Shown here in pieces: positions 1 through 7,576 of a stretch of DNA of 64,000 nt; the first letter of the stretch is position 1, and every line of letters begins with the position of its first letter. The DNA comes from Nitrospirales bacterium (lineage in GTDB: Bacteria; Nitrospirota; Nitrospiria; Nitrospirales; UBA8639). The notes beneath the pieces were generated by a model. The model was not told the DNA's origin. It ran no database searches and worked only from the letters and a program-made list of their open reading frames with translations. The DNA is taken from positions 1 through 64,000 of the forward strand of contig BQIU01000013.1 of the NCBI GenBank assembly GCA_021603905.1, written 5' to 3'. The position numbers were made by a program, and so were the translations under genes.

Positions 1-1
1 A

Positions 2-331
2 AGGAATGAAGATATTGTGGCGAGAACAAATGATGATGAATTTGCCCTTGCCTTACCGCACTGCAGTGAAGGCGATGCGAAGGCGAAAGTCGATCGTTTG
101 CGTAGTTTTGTGGAAACGGCGAATCCAAGTGGTATTCCAATAACAGCAAGTTTTGGGGTTGTGAGTCTTCCTTCCAATTTCCCCTGTGACTTTGAAGACT
201 TATTTTCTGCCGCCGATCGAGCCATGGCTCAGGCGAAGGTCGATGGCCGAAATCGCGCGGTAAAAAGCGAATTGGTAACTTCAGATTCTGGGCTTCTCAA
301 GGTTGTGCTCAATCAATTAGTCTCTTCGTAA
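2..331 (+). CDS. GGDEF-domain protein, C-terminal end (5' truncated by window)
   Basis: The reading frame is open from the window edge, so only the last ~109 residues are seen. It matches the C-terminal half of a diguanylate cyclase domain: a signature-loop position, then an ITASFGVV strand and the closing AADRAMAQAKVDGRNR helix typical of GGDEF domains. The signature itself is degenerate: where RYGGDEF is expected the sequence reads RTNDDEF, so both glycines of the active-site loop are replaced. In this family that normally removes cyclase activity and leaves a sensing or GTP-binding role (inference). A GTG at 17 could be mistaken for a start, but the domain begins upstream of it. Nothing is visible of the N-terminal partner domains. 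Confidence 0.8.
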   Translation, partial: RNEDIVARTNDDEFALALPHCSEGDAKAKVDRLRSFVETANPSGIPITASFGVVSLPSNFPCDFEDLFSAADRAMAQAKVDGRNRAVKSELVTSDSGLLKVVLNQLVSS

Positions 332-437
332 TTTTCTTACCCCATTTTTAGACGGTTTTCTCTTCGCAATGGCTTTACCAGCCGTGGTGCGCTTTGCATC
401 TCCGTGATATGTGCTAATACATTGCTTCAGTTTCGGG

Positions 438-830
438 TTATGAACCAAATTCAAATATCTTGATCTGGGGTTTTTCTTCTCTGTGAATGTAATCAAAGTT
501 TGTTGGGGACCCAGGACGGTATTTGGGGAACAGTTCAATGCCCGAGTGGGTCGTGCGGTTCGAGGATTTGGAGGATGGTGGAGTACGCCACTCTAATGCA
601 GGTCGAGGTGGGATCCGCCAGGGTAACCCCGGTGATTGTGGTTTTCGCCATTCCGATGATTCGAGAATTGTCTCAGAGAAGTTTGAGCGGTAAGACTCTT
701 CATCAGGAAGGATGACATGTTGGCCTGACTGTTCGATAATCCCTGCTGCAAAGAGAAGCGGGATGGCGAGCATTAGGCCGTAGAAGTATGGTGAGGACCA
801 TTGCACATGGCCGTCAAGACGGTCTGTCAT
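438..830 (-). CDS. hypothetical single-TM protein coupled to the binding protein gene
   Basis: 130 residues, starting at an ATG that overlaps the stop codon of the upstream binding-protein gene in an ATGA arrangement (827-830), which suggests translational coupling and supports this start over a longer frame to 875. One hydrophobic segment lies near residues 15-33 (YFYGLMLAIPLLFAAGI); the remainder is polar and proline-rich with no motif I recognise. It could be a membrane anchor or partner for the binding protein. No ABC permease or ATPase is adjacent. Function unknown. Confidence 0.55.
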   Translation of the reverse strand: MTDRLDGHVQWSSPYFYGLMLAIPLLFAAGIIEQSGQHVILPDEESYRSNFSETILESSEWRKPQSPGLPWRIPPRPALEWRTPPSSKSSNRTTHSGIELFPKYRPGSPTNFDYIHREEKPQIKIFEFGS

Positions 831-1681
831 TCTTTTACTCCAGCGTCTTTTCTCCAGTCCAATGACCTGAACCAATACTTATGAGCCGAGGTTAACCATG
901 TATCGGCTTCACGAGCGATGATCCATGAATTCAAGAAATTTATGAAATCAGCATCGCCCTTGTTGACCGCAAAGCCTGCTTTTGTTGAGAGGAGTGGTTT
1001 CGATAAGGGCGTGTCCACCTTGTCCGGATGATCAAGAGCAAGAAAGGTGGGGAGCGGGTTGAGCTCAATATAGCCATGCACTTTTCCGGTGGTGATGGCA
1101 CGAATGGCCTTTTGGCTGGTGAGAAACGTCTGAATCGTGGCATTGGGGAATACCCGACGAGCCAGGCCTTCCGATACAGTGTCTGTGACGACGGCAATGG
1201 TGCTGGCTGGTTGATTCAAATCTTTCAGGCTGGTAAAGGATTTGGTACGTTGGTGATTGGTGGCGAGTCCTATCCCAGATTCAACATACGGATGACTGAA
1301 ATTCACCTTTAAGGCTCTTTGCGGAGTAATCACCATGCCCGCGATGATGATGTCGATGTCTTTATTGAGAAGTGCAGGAAGAATGTCGTGCCAGGCCAGT
1401 TCATGGAATTTAGGTTCGACTCCCATGTCTTTAGCCAATTTCTTGGCAATATCAATTTCAAATCCGACGAGTTCTCCCTTAGAATTTTTCAATGTCCAGG
1501 GTGTAAACAACGAAACTCCGATGTGTAATTGACCCTTGTTGAGGACTGTTTGAAGTGTGCTGGAATGTTCAGGATGAGAATGCTTGGATTCGGCGATTGC
1601 CGGAGCATTCATGATACAGATGTAGATGACGAGTAACAGGAGAGTTCCGAATATCTGTCTGCCGTGGTGATGAGTTTTCAT
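827..1681 (-). CDS. periplasmic solute-binding protein, family 3 (amino-acid type)
   Basis: 284 residues with an N-terminal signal peptide (hydrophobic LLLLVIYICIMNA near residues 14-26, cleavage around AIAES). The mature part has the family-3 binding-protein layout: LHIGVSLFTPWTL, then GFEIDIAKKLAKDMGV, the DIDIIIAGMVITPQRA region that contacts ligands in this family, and the hinge/second lobe. Such proteins bind amino acids or similar small polar solutes, for ABC uptake or as extracytoplasmic sensors. No permease or ATPase gene lies nearby; instead a one-TM gene follows with a 4-base overlap. That makes a sensing role or a distant transporter possible, but this is inference. Ligand cannot be told from sequence. 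Confidence 0.85.
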   Translation of the reverse strand: MKTHHHGRQIFGTLLLLVIYICIMNAPAIAESKHSHPEHSSTLQTVLNKGQLHIGVSLFTPWTLKNSKGELVGFEIDIAKKLAKDMGVEPKFHELAWHDILPALLNKDIDIIIAGMVITPQRALKVNFSHPYVESGIGLATNHQRTKSFTSLKDLNQPASTIAVVTDTVSEGLARRVFPNATIQTFLTSQKAIRAITTGKVHGYIELNPLPTFLALDHPDKVDTPLSKPLLSTKAGFAVNKGDADFINFLNSWIIAREADTWLTSAHKYWFRSLDWRKDAGVKE

Positions 1682-1821
1682 AGTTCCGCCATGATGAATG
1701 GTTATAGGTGAGCGATAGTTGAATGTACCATAAACTCTTCGAGTCTACGAGGGTTTAGTTGGTAAGAACAAAATCAGGATTTGCTTGGAAATAGGTAGGA
1801 CCTATTGGAAAGGAATGATGT

Positions 1822-3351
1822 GTGATGAGTGATAGTGGAGGTACGTTTCAAACGAATGCGGTTGCGATTCTTGGGACCGGTTCTGATGTCGGAAAAAGTC
1901 TCGTGACGGCTGGTCTCTGTCGATTGTTATATCGAAGGGGACTAAAGGTTGCACCGTTTAAAGCACAAAATATGTCACTCAATTCTTTTGTCACACTTGA
2001 AGGCGGCGAGATGGGACGAGCGCAAGTTCTTCAAGCCGAAGCCTGCGGGATACAACCTCACGTGGATATGAATCCCATTCTGCTCAAACCTCAGACGGAT
2101 CAACAATCGCAAGTGATCGTGCATGGAGCAGTCTGGAAGACTCAAGAAGCGAAGGAATATTTTGGCAATAAGACTGCATTATTTGAATTAGTGAAAGCCA
2201 GTTATGATCGGCTTGCTGAACAATATGAGGTGATCGTCATTGAAGGAGCGGGGAGTGCCGCGGAAATGAATCTACGCGATCGGGACATCGTGAACTGGCC
2301 GGTTGCAGAAATGGCTGACGCTGTGGTGGTGTTAGTGGCGGACATTGATCGGGGTGGGGTGTTTGCGCAAGTCATCGGAACCATGGATTTGCTTGCACCA
2401 CAGGAGCGGGAGCGCGTAATTGGAATTATTATCAATAAGTTTCGTGGGGATGCGACACTCTTTGAAGATGGTGTGAAAATGATTGAAGCGCGAACGGGTG
2501 TTCCAGTGTTAGGAGTGCTGCCATATCTTCGAAATCTTGAACTTGATCAGGAAGATAGTGTCGATGTTGACCGATGCCAACTCACGCCTTTTTCTTCAAC
2601 GACGATCAATGTTGCCGTGTTGTTGTTGCCGCATATGAGTAACTTTACAGACTTTAATCAGTTGGCAGCGGAATCTGATCTTGCGCTTCGATATGTAAGG
2701 AACCCCAAAGAATTAGATGGGGCAGATGTGGTAATTATTCCTGGAACGAAGACCACCATTGCTGATCTGGAATACTTGAAAAACGAAGGGTTTGAGTCGG
2801 CGGTGAAAAGACAGTTACGGCATGGGTCTGAAGTGGTGGGGATCTGTGGTGGCTTTCAAATGTTAGGTGCCCGGATTGCTGACCCGCAAGGAGCCGAAGG
2901 CGGAGGCGAGACCAATGGTTTGGGGCTGTTAGATATGCAGACAACCCTGCTGTCAGAGAAAAAGACGGTTCAGGTTCATGCTCGACCTTTGATTCATGAT
3001 TCCTTCTCTGACTGTCTTATCACAGGATATGAAATTCATATGGGTATGACTGAAATGAAAGGCCTTCAGCCATGTTTTGAAATTCTCTCTCAAAGTACAA
3101 CGGTATTTGATGGAGCCTGTCACGAAGACGGGAAAGTATGGGGAACATATATTCATGGAGTGTTTGATCAACCAAGTTTTCGTAGGAAGTGGCTGAATCA
3201 GGTCCGTGAACGCAAGGGACTCGGTTTAATTGATCTGTCAGTGTCAGTGTTGGTATCTCAACGGTTGGCCAATGCCCAAGATCGATGGGCTGACCACGTC
3301 GCCAAGCACGTTAACATGGAGCCGATTATTTCGAGTCTCCGACTCACATAA
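1822..3351 (+). CDS. cobQ: cobyric acid synthase
   Basis: 509 residues, normal length for CobQ/CbiP, which amidates the b, d, e and g side chains of adenosylcobyrinic acid a,c-diamide using glutamine and ATP. The N-terminal dethiobiotin-synthetase-like domain has the P-loop GTGSDVGKS (about 18-26) and the CobQ hallmark FKAQNMSLNSF (about 46-56). The C-terminal class I amidotransferase domain has its nucleophile in VVGICGGFQML (Cys about 342) and the His in GTYIHGVFDQ. A GTG at 1822 and an ATG at 1825 are both possible starts, behind AAAGGA. The gene stands apart from the main cobalamin operons, 3 kb upstream of the first riboswitch. Confidence 0.96.
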   Translation: MMSDSGGTFQTNAVAILGTGSDVGKSLVTAGLCRLLYRRGLKVAPFKAQNMSLNSFVTLEGGEMGRAQVLQAEACGIQPHVDMNPILLKPQTDQQSQVIVHGAVWKTQEAKEYFGNKTALFELVKASYDRLAEQYEVIVIEGAGSAAEMNLRDRDIVNWPVAEMADAVVVLVADIDRGGVFAQVIGTMDLLAPQERERVIGIIINKFRGDATLFEDGVKMIEARTGVPVLGVLPYLRNLELDQEDSVDVDRCQLTPFSSTTINVAVLLLPHMSNFTDFNQLAAESDLALRYVRNPKELDGADVVIIPGTKTTIADLEYLKNEGFESAVKRQLRHGSEVVGICGGFQMLGARIADPQGAEGGGETNGLGLLDMQTTLLSEKKTVQVHARPLIHDSFSDCLITGYEIHMGMTEMKGLQPCFEILSQSTTVFDGACHEDGKVWGTYIHGVFDQPSFRRKWLNQVRERKGLGLIDLSVSVLVSQRLANAQDRWADHVAKHVNMEPIISSLRLT

Positions 3352-3445
3352 TGTTTCACGTTGCCCAGAGGCTTGAGATGCGGGGCAGTCCTGTTGTGTT
3401 TTTCTATCGTAGCATGGCTAGATTAACCAGTTTTGATCTCCAGAG

Positions 3446-3814
3446 TCATGCTCCGGTGTTAGACCCGGTTGGGACTTTCTTCATGAGTTCAGCAATCGCT
3501 TCTTCTTCAGTCTGATAACAAAGAAACACCTGATCGAGGCGTGTCATTCTGAGGAGGGTCTCAACATTTTTTCTGATCTCGCATAAAGCAAATTCGCCTT
3601 GCTTCTTACTGGCCTTATATACGAGAGCAAATATTCCAAGGGCACTGCTATCAATCATGCTGACTTCATTCATGTTCAGCAATATATGCGGTGGTCCAGT
3701 TTTCAGTAGTTCAAATACTTGCTTTTTGAATTCGTTTGCAATGACGCTGTCTAGCCTAGGTTCTCCAATTGTGATAACACGAACTTGATCAACGGTTTTT
3801 TCTTGCAGATGCAT
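3446..3814 (-). CDS. STAS-domain protein (anti-sigma factor antagonist-like)
   Basis: 122 residues covering a single STAS domain: an RVITIGEPRLDS strand, HILLNMNEVSMIDSSALG and the long following helix. The IDSSALG segment is where SpoIIAA/RsbV-type proteins are phosphorylated by a partner serine kinase, so a partner-switching role is likely (family knowledge). I chose the ATG at 3814 because GAGGAGA stands just upstream; the frame stays open upstream to 3958, but that part has no STAS character and no good ribosome site. No cognate kinase or phosphatase gene is adjacent. The extended frame runs up to the duplicated fragment at 3959-4030. Confidence 0.8.
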   Translation of the reverse strand: MHLQEKTVDQVRVITIGEPRLDSVIANEFKKQVFELLKTGPPHILLNMNEVSMIDSSALGIFALVYKASKKQGEFALCEIRKNVETLLRMTRLDQVFLCYQTEEEAIAELMKKVPTGSNTGA

Positions 3815-3958
3815 AGCTCTCCTCATGCTCATTATGGAACGGAAGGATTTCCCTTTGTACACATATTTCATCGGTGTTCTAGAGGAGGGACTTAAGATAG
3901 GCTTGATACAAAAAATGCTGGACTGGGGAAATGAAGCCAGGCTCAAATACTTTCTCAA

Positions 3959-4030
3959 TCTACGAACTCACATGAGACATCAAAAACGAGCCGAGAGGGC
4001 CGGCGAGGACGGGGCCGATGATGACACTAA
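3959..4030. repeat. 72-bp direct repeat, copy A (fragment of the 5031-6068 gene's 3' end)
   Basis: This segment matches 5030-5101 at 71 of 72 positions (T at 4019 against G at 5090). Copy B is the last 23 codons and stop of the membrane-protein gene on the minus strand; copy A is the same tail without the rest of the gene. The two copies lie 1,071 bp apart and bracket the toxin-antitoxin pair at 4097-4857. Confidence 0.95.
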
Positions 4031-4096
4031 GAACACAGAGGGAGATCGACTCCAAGATTCAACTCTGAAGCGTTTGAATTGCAGATATGCAGGTTC

Positions 4097-4441
4097 TTAT
4101 AGGAAGTCTACAGTGTAGGCTGGTACCCCTAGAGGGTGCATGGTGGCATACTGACTAAGGGCCTTGGCAATTCGACCAAATTGATCACCAGGATAACTAT
4201 ACGGCACGATTAAAACCCCATAGTGGGCTTGTTGCGTATGATAAGCATTGAGGGTTAGTACAATGAAGTCATTCCGATTTCTGGTGACTAGGCACCGCTT
4301 CTGTTTAGTGGCTATTTCAAGCTGTTGGAAATCAGAAAAACCTTCAGCCATGACTTCATGAGCACTGATTGTATCGATACCTCGAGTCCGAAGTCGTTCA
4401 GCAATTTTTTGACTAAGATCTTCATCAAGGTAAAACTTCAT
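4097..4441 (-). CDS. DUF5615/Mut7-C PIN-like protein, probable toxin
   Basis: 114 residues from an ATG that overlaps the upstream gene's stop as ATGA (4438-4441). The N-terminus MKFYLDEDLSQKIAERLR and the following SAHEV, SDFQQLEIA and CLVTRNRNDF blocks are the conserved core of DUF5615 (Mut7-C-like), a compact PIN-related fold with acidic residues (D7, D9, the D of NRNDF) placed like the metal site of PIN nucleases. Proteins of this type are usually the second gene of a pair with a DUF433 protein and are thought to be toxins; the RNase role here is inference. The module sits between two copies of a 72-bp repeat, suggesting it entered as a unit. Confidence 0.8.
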   Translation of the reverse strand: MKFYLDEDLSQKIAERLRTRGIDTISAHEVMAEGFSDFQQLEIATKQKRCLVTRNRNDFIVLTLNAYHTQQAHYGVLIVPYSYPGDQFGRIAKALSQYATMHPLGVPAYTVDFL

Positions 4442-4857
4442 GTCCGATTTATGGCTAACGAGGGGTGTTGTGTCGCCAAGTGTTTTTTTGTCCACTGTTC
4501 ATTGGATGAAATTAGTTCGTCAATTTCCTGTGGGTAGGCGGTGTAATAACCAAGGGCTGCACGTACCTGTGTGGGTTGTAACCAATGATAGGCTTTTGTG
4601 AGGCGAGCATCGTCATGATTAAGACTGTTGTAGGTTGCGATGATCTCCCAAATTTCAAGACCGGTACCAGCAAGATGTGCTCTGCGTCCTGACGGTCCAT
4701 CAACAAAAATAATGCCCGGGCAGCGACGCATTTTCACGGCTTCACCCACGAGTTCGTTCACCATCGAAGAGAAGTCTCGGCCTGAAGCTTTGGCCATTTC
4801 CTCAATTGGTTTAGCCATCTCTTTGGGCATGCGCAGGCTTTTTTGTATCGTGGTCAT
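4438..4857 (-). CDS. DUF433-type antitoxin with N-terminal ribbon-helix-helix
   Basis: 139 residues in two parts. Residues 1-40 (TTIQKSLRMPKEMAKPIEEM... and onward) resemble a ribbon-helix-helix DNA-binding region. Residues 55-120 match DUF433, with GTGLEIWEIIATYNSL, the AYHWLQPTQVRAALGYY helix-turn-helix and YPQEIDELI. This is the usual antitoxin partner of DUF5615 proteins; it would neutralise the toxin and repress the operon (inference). The start has AGAGG 7-8 bases upstream. Having both a ribbon-helix-helix and a winged-helix-like DUF433 segment is a little unusual. The toxin gene follows with a 4-base overlap. Confidence 0.8.
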   Translation of the reverse strand: MTTIQKSLRMPKEMAKPIEEMAKASGRDFSSMVNELVGEAVKMRRCPGIIFVDGPSGRRAHLAGTGLEIWEIIATYNSLNHDDARLTKAYHWLQPTQVRAALGYYTAYPQEIDELISSNEQWTKKHLATQHPSLAINRT

Positions 4858-5029
4858 AGATGTACCTCTTTAATTGAATGACGGAAGATTACTATAGATT
4901 ACAACGTATGACAATTATATGCAACATGGACAAAAATGCCTAATGTTCTTTTTATTGTACAAGTGCATTGATGAATGCGATTTTTCACGACCTTCAGATA
5001 TGTGACGGCGATTGAATGTTTTGAGATGG

Positions 5030-5101
5030 TCTACGAACTCACATGAGACATCAAAAACGAGCCGAGAGGGCCGGCGAGGACGGGGCCGAGGATGACACTA
5101 A
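5030..5101. repeat. 72-bp direct repeat, copy B (native 3' end of the membrane-protein gene)
   Basis: Partner of the copy at 3959-4030, 71 of 72 identical. It covers the final codons and stop of the minus-strand gene at 5031-6068, so this is likely the parental copy and the one beside the STAS gene is the duplicate. Confidence 0.95.
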
Positions 5102-6068
5102 TCTGTGGTAATTGGTCGCCCAGCGTGATCGAAAAATGGTTGTCCTGGAGCCATCTCTGGGGATCTTGGATGGTCCCGGCACGTTGCGCCTGTTCTGCAA
5201 AATTTCGGGCTTTAGAGCTGAGATAACCGGCGGCTGGGCCGTAGGTGGTAATTAACATGAGTGTAAACGTTGCTCCCCAGAACATCGTGACGGAGAGTGT
5301 GGCTCCCGAGAGGGCCGACTGTTCAGTCGGATCAAGAAGTAAGCCGGCCGGCCATCGAAGCCAGGCACTCATATGGAGAATGCCGCCGACCAACAATGCC
5401 GACCCTGCGTTCAGAACGCCTTTTAGGTGCCGCATTTGGGTTGTCAGGTGTTTGAGTTCATCACCATCTTTTTCAGAAGATGGTGCCAATGTGCTCGAAG
5501 CCGCAAGCAGGACAATGCAGGGAACAATCACGGCTAAAGTATTTGCGAGTGCTAGAAGAACGTCTATCCGACCTAAAAAAGCGGTTGTATAAAACCCCGT
5601 GGCTTGAAGTGTGGAAAAGCTAAAGTGATAAATTAACTCGAACATGGCATTTCGGCTCATGGCGCTGTAGAGCAGACTGAGAATGCCCAGCATGATCAGC
5701 GCTCCACCAATCGCTTTGACCATGATCAGACGTCGGCCGGAATGCGAACGGTAGATGATGGTTCCACATAGCACGGCGGCATATAGGCAAACCACAAGAT
5801 TGACGGCGGTTGTCGCAAACCAAATATATCGTGTCTTCATTTCGATCAGTTGGAAGGACAACGCGTTGAGGTCTTGTGCTGCGATATGCGATCCAATAGT
5901 GGTTGGTAGTTTGGTGACATTCGTATTGAGGCTTAATTCAAAAAGAATGGTAGCAAGGAGATAGACGAAGATTGGTGGAAATAGCAGTAAGAGGTAACCA
6001 TGTTTGGTGAGAAATATCGATGTGGAGGATATGGGCATAGGGCATGTATAGAGTGTCGGAAATTTCAA
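5031..6068 (-). CDS. hypothetical polytopic membrane protein
   Basis: Up to 345 residues with about seven hydrophobic segments: residues 23-45, 80-105, 115-135, 165-190, 215-235, 250-275 and the C-terminus. Between the third pair of segments lies a charged stretch (SSEKDGDELKHLTTQM). I recognise no family or catalytic motif. Two starts are possible, at 6068 and at the Met ten codons later (6038). The last 23 codons are duplicated at 3959-4030. Upstream, divergent, lies the cobalamin riboswitch of btuF; nothing links this gene to it. Confidence 0.6.
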   Translation of the reverse strand: MKFPTLYTCPMPISSTSIFLTKHGYLLLLFPPIFVYLLATILFELSLNTNVTKLPTTIGSHIAAQDLNALSFQLIEMKTRYIWFATTAVNLVVCLYAAVLCGTIIYRSHSGRRLIMVKAIGGALIMLGILSLLYSAMSRNAMFELIYHFSFSTLQATGFYTTAFLGRIDVLLALANTLAVIVPCIVLLAASSTLAPSSEKDGDELKHLTTQMRHLKGVLNAGSALLVGGILHMSAWLRWPAGLLLDPTEQSALSGATLSVTMFWGATFTLMLITTYGPAAGYLSSKARNFAEQAQRAGTIQDPQRWLQDNHFSITLGDQLPQISVILGPVLAGPLGSFLMSHVSS

Positions 6069-6221
6069 GGAAGGTCAAGGCTTTTCTGGCTTGTGAGTCT
6101 GATAAGGTCGGTCTTATTTTTGTGGAAATAGGGTGTAATCAACGGAACAGTCTGAGCGGTTTAAGTTTCCGCCATAGAAATATGTCAAGTTGACAATGCT
6201 TGAACTTCTCCCCTACAGTCG

Positions 6222-6502
6222 ATTCCAACATACTACAGAGTGGATGAAGGGAAGTGGGTGTAAGTCCCACGTGGTCCCGCCGCTGTGACTGGGCTATAGC
6301 CGCTTCAATTAACTTCCACAGCTTGAAATGTTTTATGACGCTGTGGCAGTCAATAGAGTTTGACTGGAAATTAGTTGGATTCGCTATAGTCTCGGAAGCC
6401 AGAGTACTTCACCATTCAATGACCTTCTTTCCCTCGTGGGCTGGGGAATGGGTGAGGATGATGAAACGGGTGCAATCCTCAGGGTCTCTTAGGCCTTGGG
6501 GA
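6222..6502 (+). promoter_or_regulatory. cobalamin riboswitch upstream of btuF, interrupted by a MITE-like element
   Basis: The aptamer core is clear at 6247-6290: GGGAAGTGGGTGTAAGTCCC, then GGTCCCGCCGCTGTGAC, matching the conserved B12-box and its partner loops. The closing strand GGAAGCCAGAGTAC is at 6394-6407. Between them, where the variable peripheral arm belongs, lies a 94-bp TA-flanked repeat (6295-6388). An expression platform follows: TGAGGAT (6453-6459) can pair with ATCCTCA (6475-6481), and the latter overlaps the 5' arm of a terminator at 6477-6508. The two pairings exclude each other, as expected for transcriptional control of btuF. Pairings were found by eye. Confidence 0.82.
6295..6388 (+). 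mobile_element. MITE-like element copy 1, inside the btuF riboswitch
   Basis: 94 bp including TA at both ends. The ends are inverted repeats (TATAGCCGCTTCAATTAA against TTAGTTGGATTCGCTATA). Inside are two perfect 7-bp hairpins: CCACAGC/GCTGTGG (6316-6322, 6340-6346) and CAGTCAA/TTGACTG (6347-6353, 6360-6366). As RNA this would fold as one outer stem carrying two hairpins. Related copies are at 27053, 36339 and 50156. No coding capacity; movement would depend on a transposase elsewhere, probably of the TA-targeting Tc1/mariner/IS630 type (inference). Confidence 0.8.
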
Positions 6503-6508
6503 TTTTTT
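6477..6508 (+). terminator. intrinsic terminator of the btuF riboswitch
   Basis: CCTCAGGG (6477-6484) pairs with CCTTGGGG (6494-6501) over 8 bp with two G-U pairs, followed at once by ATTTTTT. Its 5' arm overlaps the antiterminator strand at 6475-6481. Confidence 0.72.
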
Positions 6509-6513
6509 ATTTC

Positions 6514-7509
6514 GTGATTGGCCAAAACATTTGTCACATTTTCGCAGGCCTATTGTGTTGTGCCATGATGTGGGGTTGGAGTGTTCCCCCAGCTATTGCT
6601 TTGGATGAAACCTCTATGAAACGACGGCAACAAGGCATTTTGACTGGGATGCCATTTATGGCCAATCTGGCCCCTCGGACTTTCCTTGATGATATGGGGC
6701 GGAAGTTGTTTCTCGCCAAGCACCCCAAGCGCATTATTTCTCTTGCTCCTAGTATCACTGAAATTCTTTTTGCCATTGGTTTGAATGATGAAATTGTGGG
6801 TGTCACAGAGTTCTGCGATTATCCAGAACGGGCAAAAGAGAAAACCGTTGTTGGGTATACTCAGCCAAATATCGAGCTCGTTGTCTCACTGCAGCCTGAC
6901 CTGATCTTAGCCCCAAAGTCATTTATGCGGGCTGATCTTCTAAAGAAACTTGAACAATTGAAAATACCGACCTTTATTTTGGAACCGCATACGGTTGAAG
7001 AGATTATGGCGCATATGAAATTGTTAGGTCGTATGGTGGGACGATCGGAAGCCGCCAATGAACACACGACGACCTTGCGTAAAAATATTGCGGTTCTGTC
7101 AAATTCTTTGAAGGGAAAAAACCGTCCGAGTCTATTATATGTCTTGAATTCCGAACCGCTCATTACCGTGGGGCCAGGGAGTTTTATTCATCACTTAATT
7201 GAGCTTGCCGGCGGCCGGAATGTGGCTGAACAGGCGACGACTCCGTACCCTCGTCTGACGATGGAGGAAGTGTTGAGGCAGAATCCTGATATCCTCCTGT
7301 TTCCGATCGGTCAGTCAGAAGGCATTCCGCAAGCCGAGCAAGATCAATGGAAACGGTGGACGACGATCACGGCTGTCAAAGAACACAAGCTGTATCAAGT
7401 ACAGAGTGATTTACTCAATCGCCCTGGTCCGCGAATTATTGAAGGCCTGAAGCAATTGGTCCGGTTTCTTCATCCTGAAGTATTTAAAGAAAACATGGCG
7501 ACCGAATAA
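6514..7509 (+). CDS. btuF: periplasmic cobalamin-binding protein
   Basis: 331 residues from GTG at 6514; a TTG at 6496 is in frame but lies within the riboswitch terminator, so the later start is preferred. A signal peptide (HIFAGLLCCAMMWGWSV, cleavage near AIALD) leads into the class III binding-protein fold. Hallmarks of the BtuF/TroA-like family are RIISLAPSITEILFAIG, the TEFCDYPE turn, and SLQPDLILAP. It captures corrinoids in the periplasm for the BtuCD transporter encoded downstream. A small lipoprotein gene separates it from btuC. Expression is very probably controlled by the riboswitch immediately upstream. Related binding proteins for haem or siderophores look similar, but riboswitch and neighbours favour cobalamin. 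Confidence 0.9.
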   Translation: MIGQNICHIFAGLLCCAMMWGWSVPPAIALDETSMKRRQQGILTGMPFMANLAPRTFLDDMGRKLFLAKHPKRIISLAPSITEILFAIGLNDEIVGVTEFCDYPERAKEKTVVGYTQPNIELVVSLQPDLILAPKSFMRADLLKKLEQLKIPTFILEPHTVEEIMAHMKLLGRMVGRSEAANEHTTTLRKNIAVLSNSLKGKNRPSLLYVLNSEPLITVGPGSFIHHLIELAGGRNVAEQATTPYPRLTMEEVLRQNPDILLFPIGQSEGIPQAEQDQWKRWTTITAVKEHKLYQVQSDLLNRPGPRIIEGLKQLVRFLHPEVFKENMATE

Positions 7510-7576
7510 AGACTTCTCAATTCCGTTGTGAGAGCTTCGTCTCTATATTTACTCTTACCTTACTCACGGAGTCATA

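Noticed and set aside
317-538. 73-codon minus-strand frame rich in Lys/Arg after the GGDEF gene
   Set aside because: It overlaps the coupled one-TM gene by about 100 bases, has no good ribosome site and resembles nothing known.
3360-3407. Possible terminator hairpin TGCCC/GGGCA after cobQ
   Set aside because: Five-bp stem with a long loop and a broken T-run; too weak to call.
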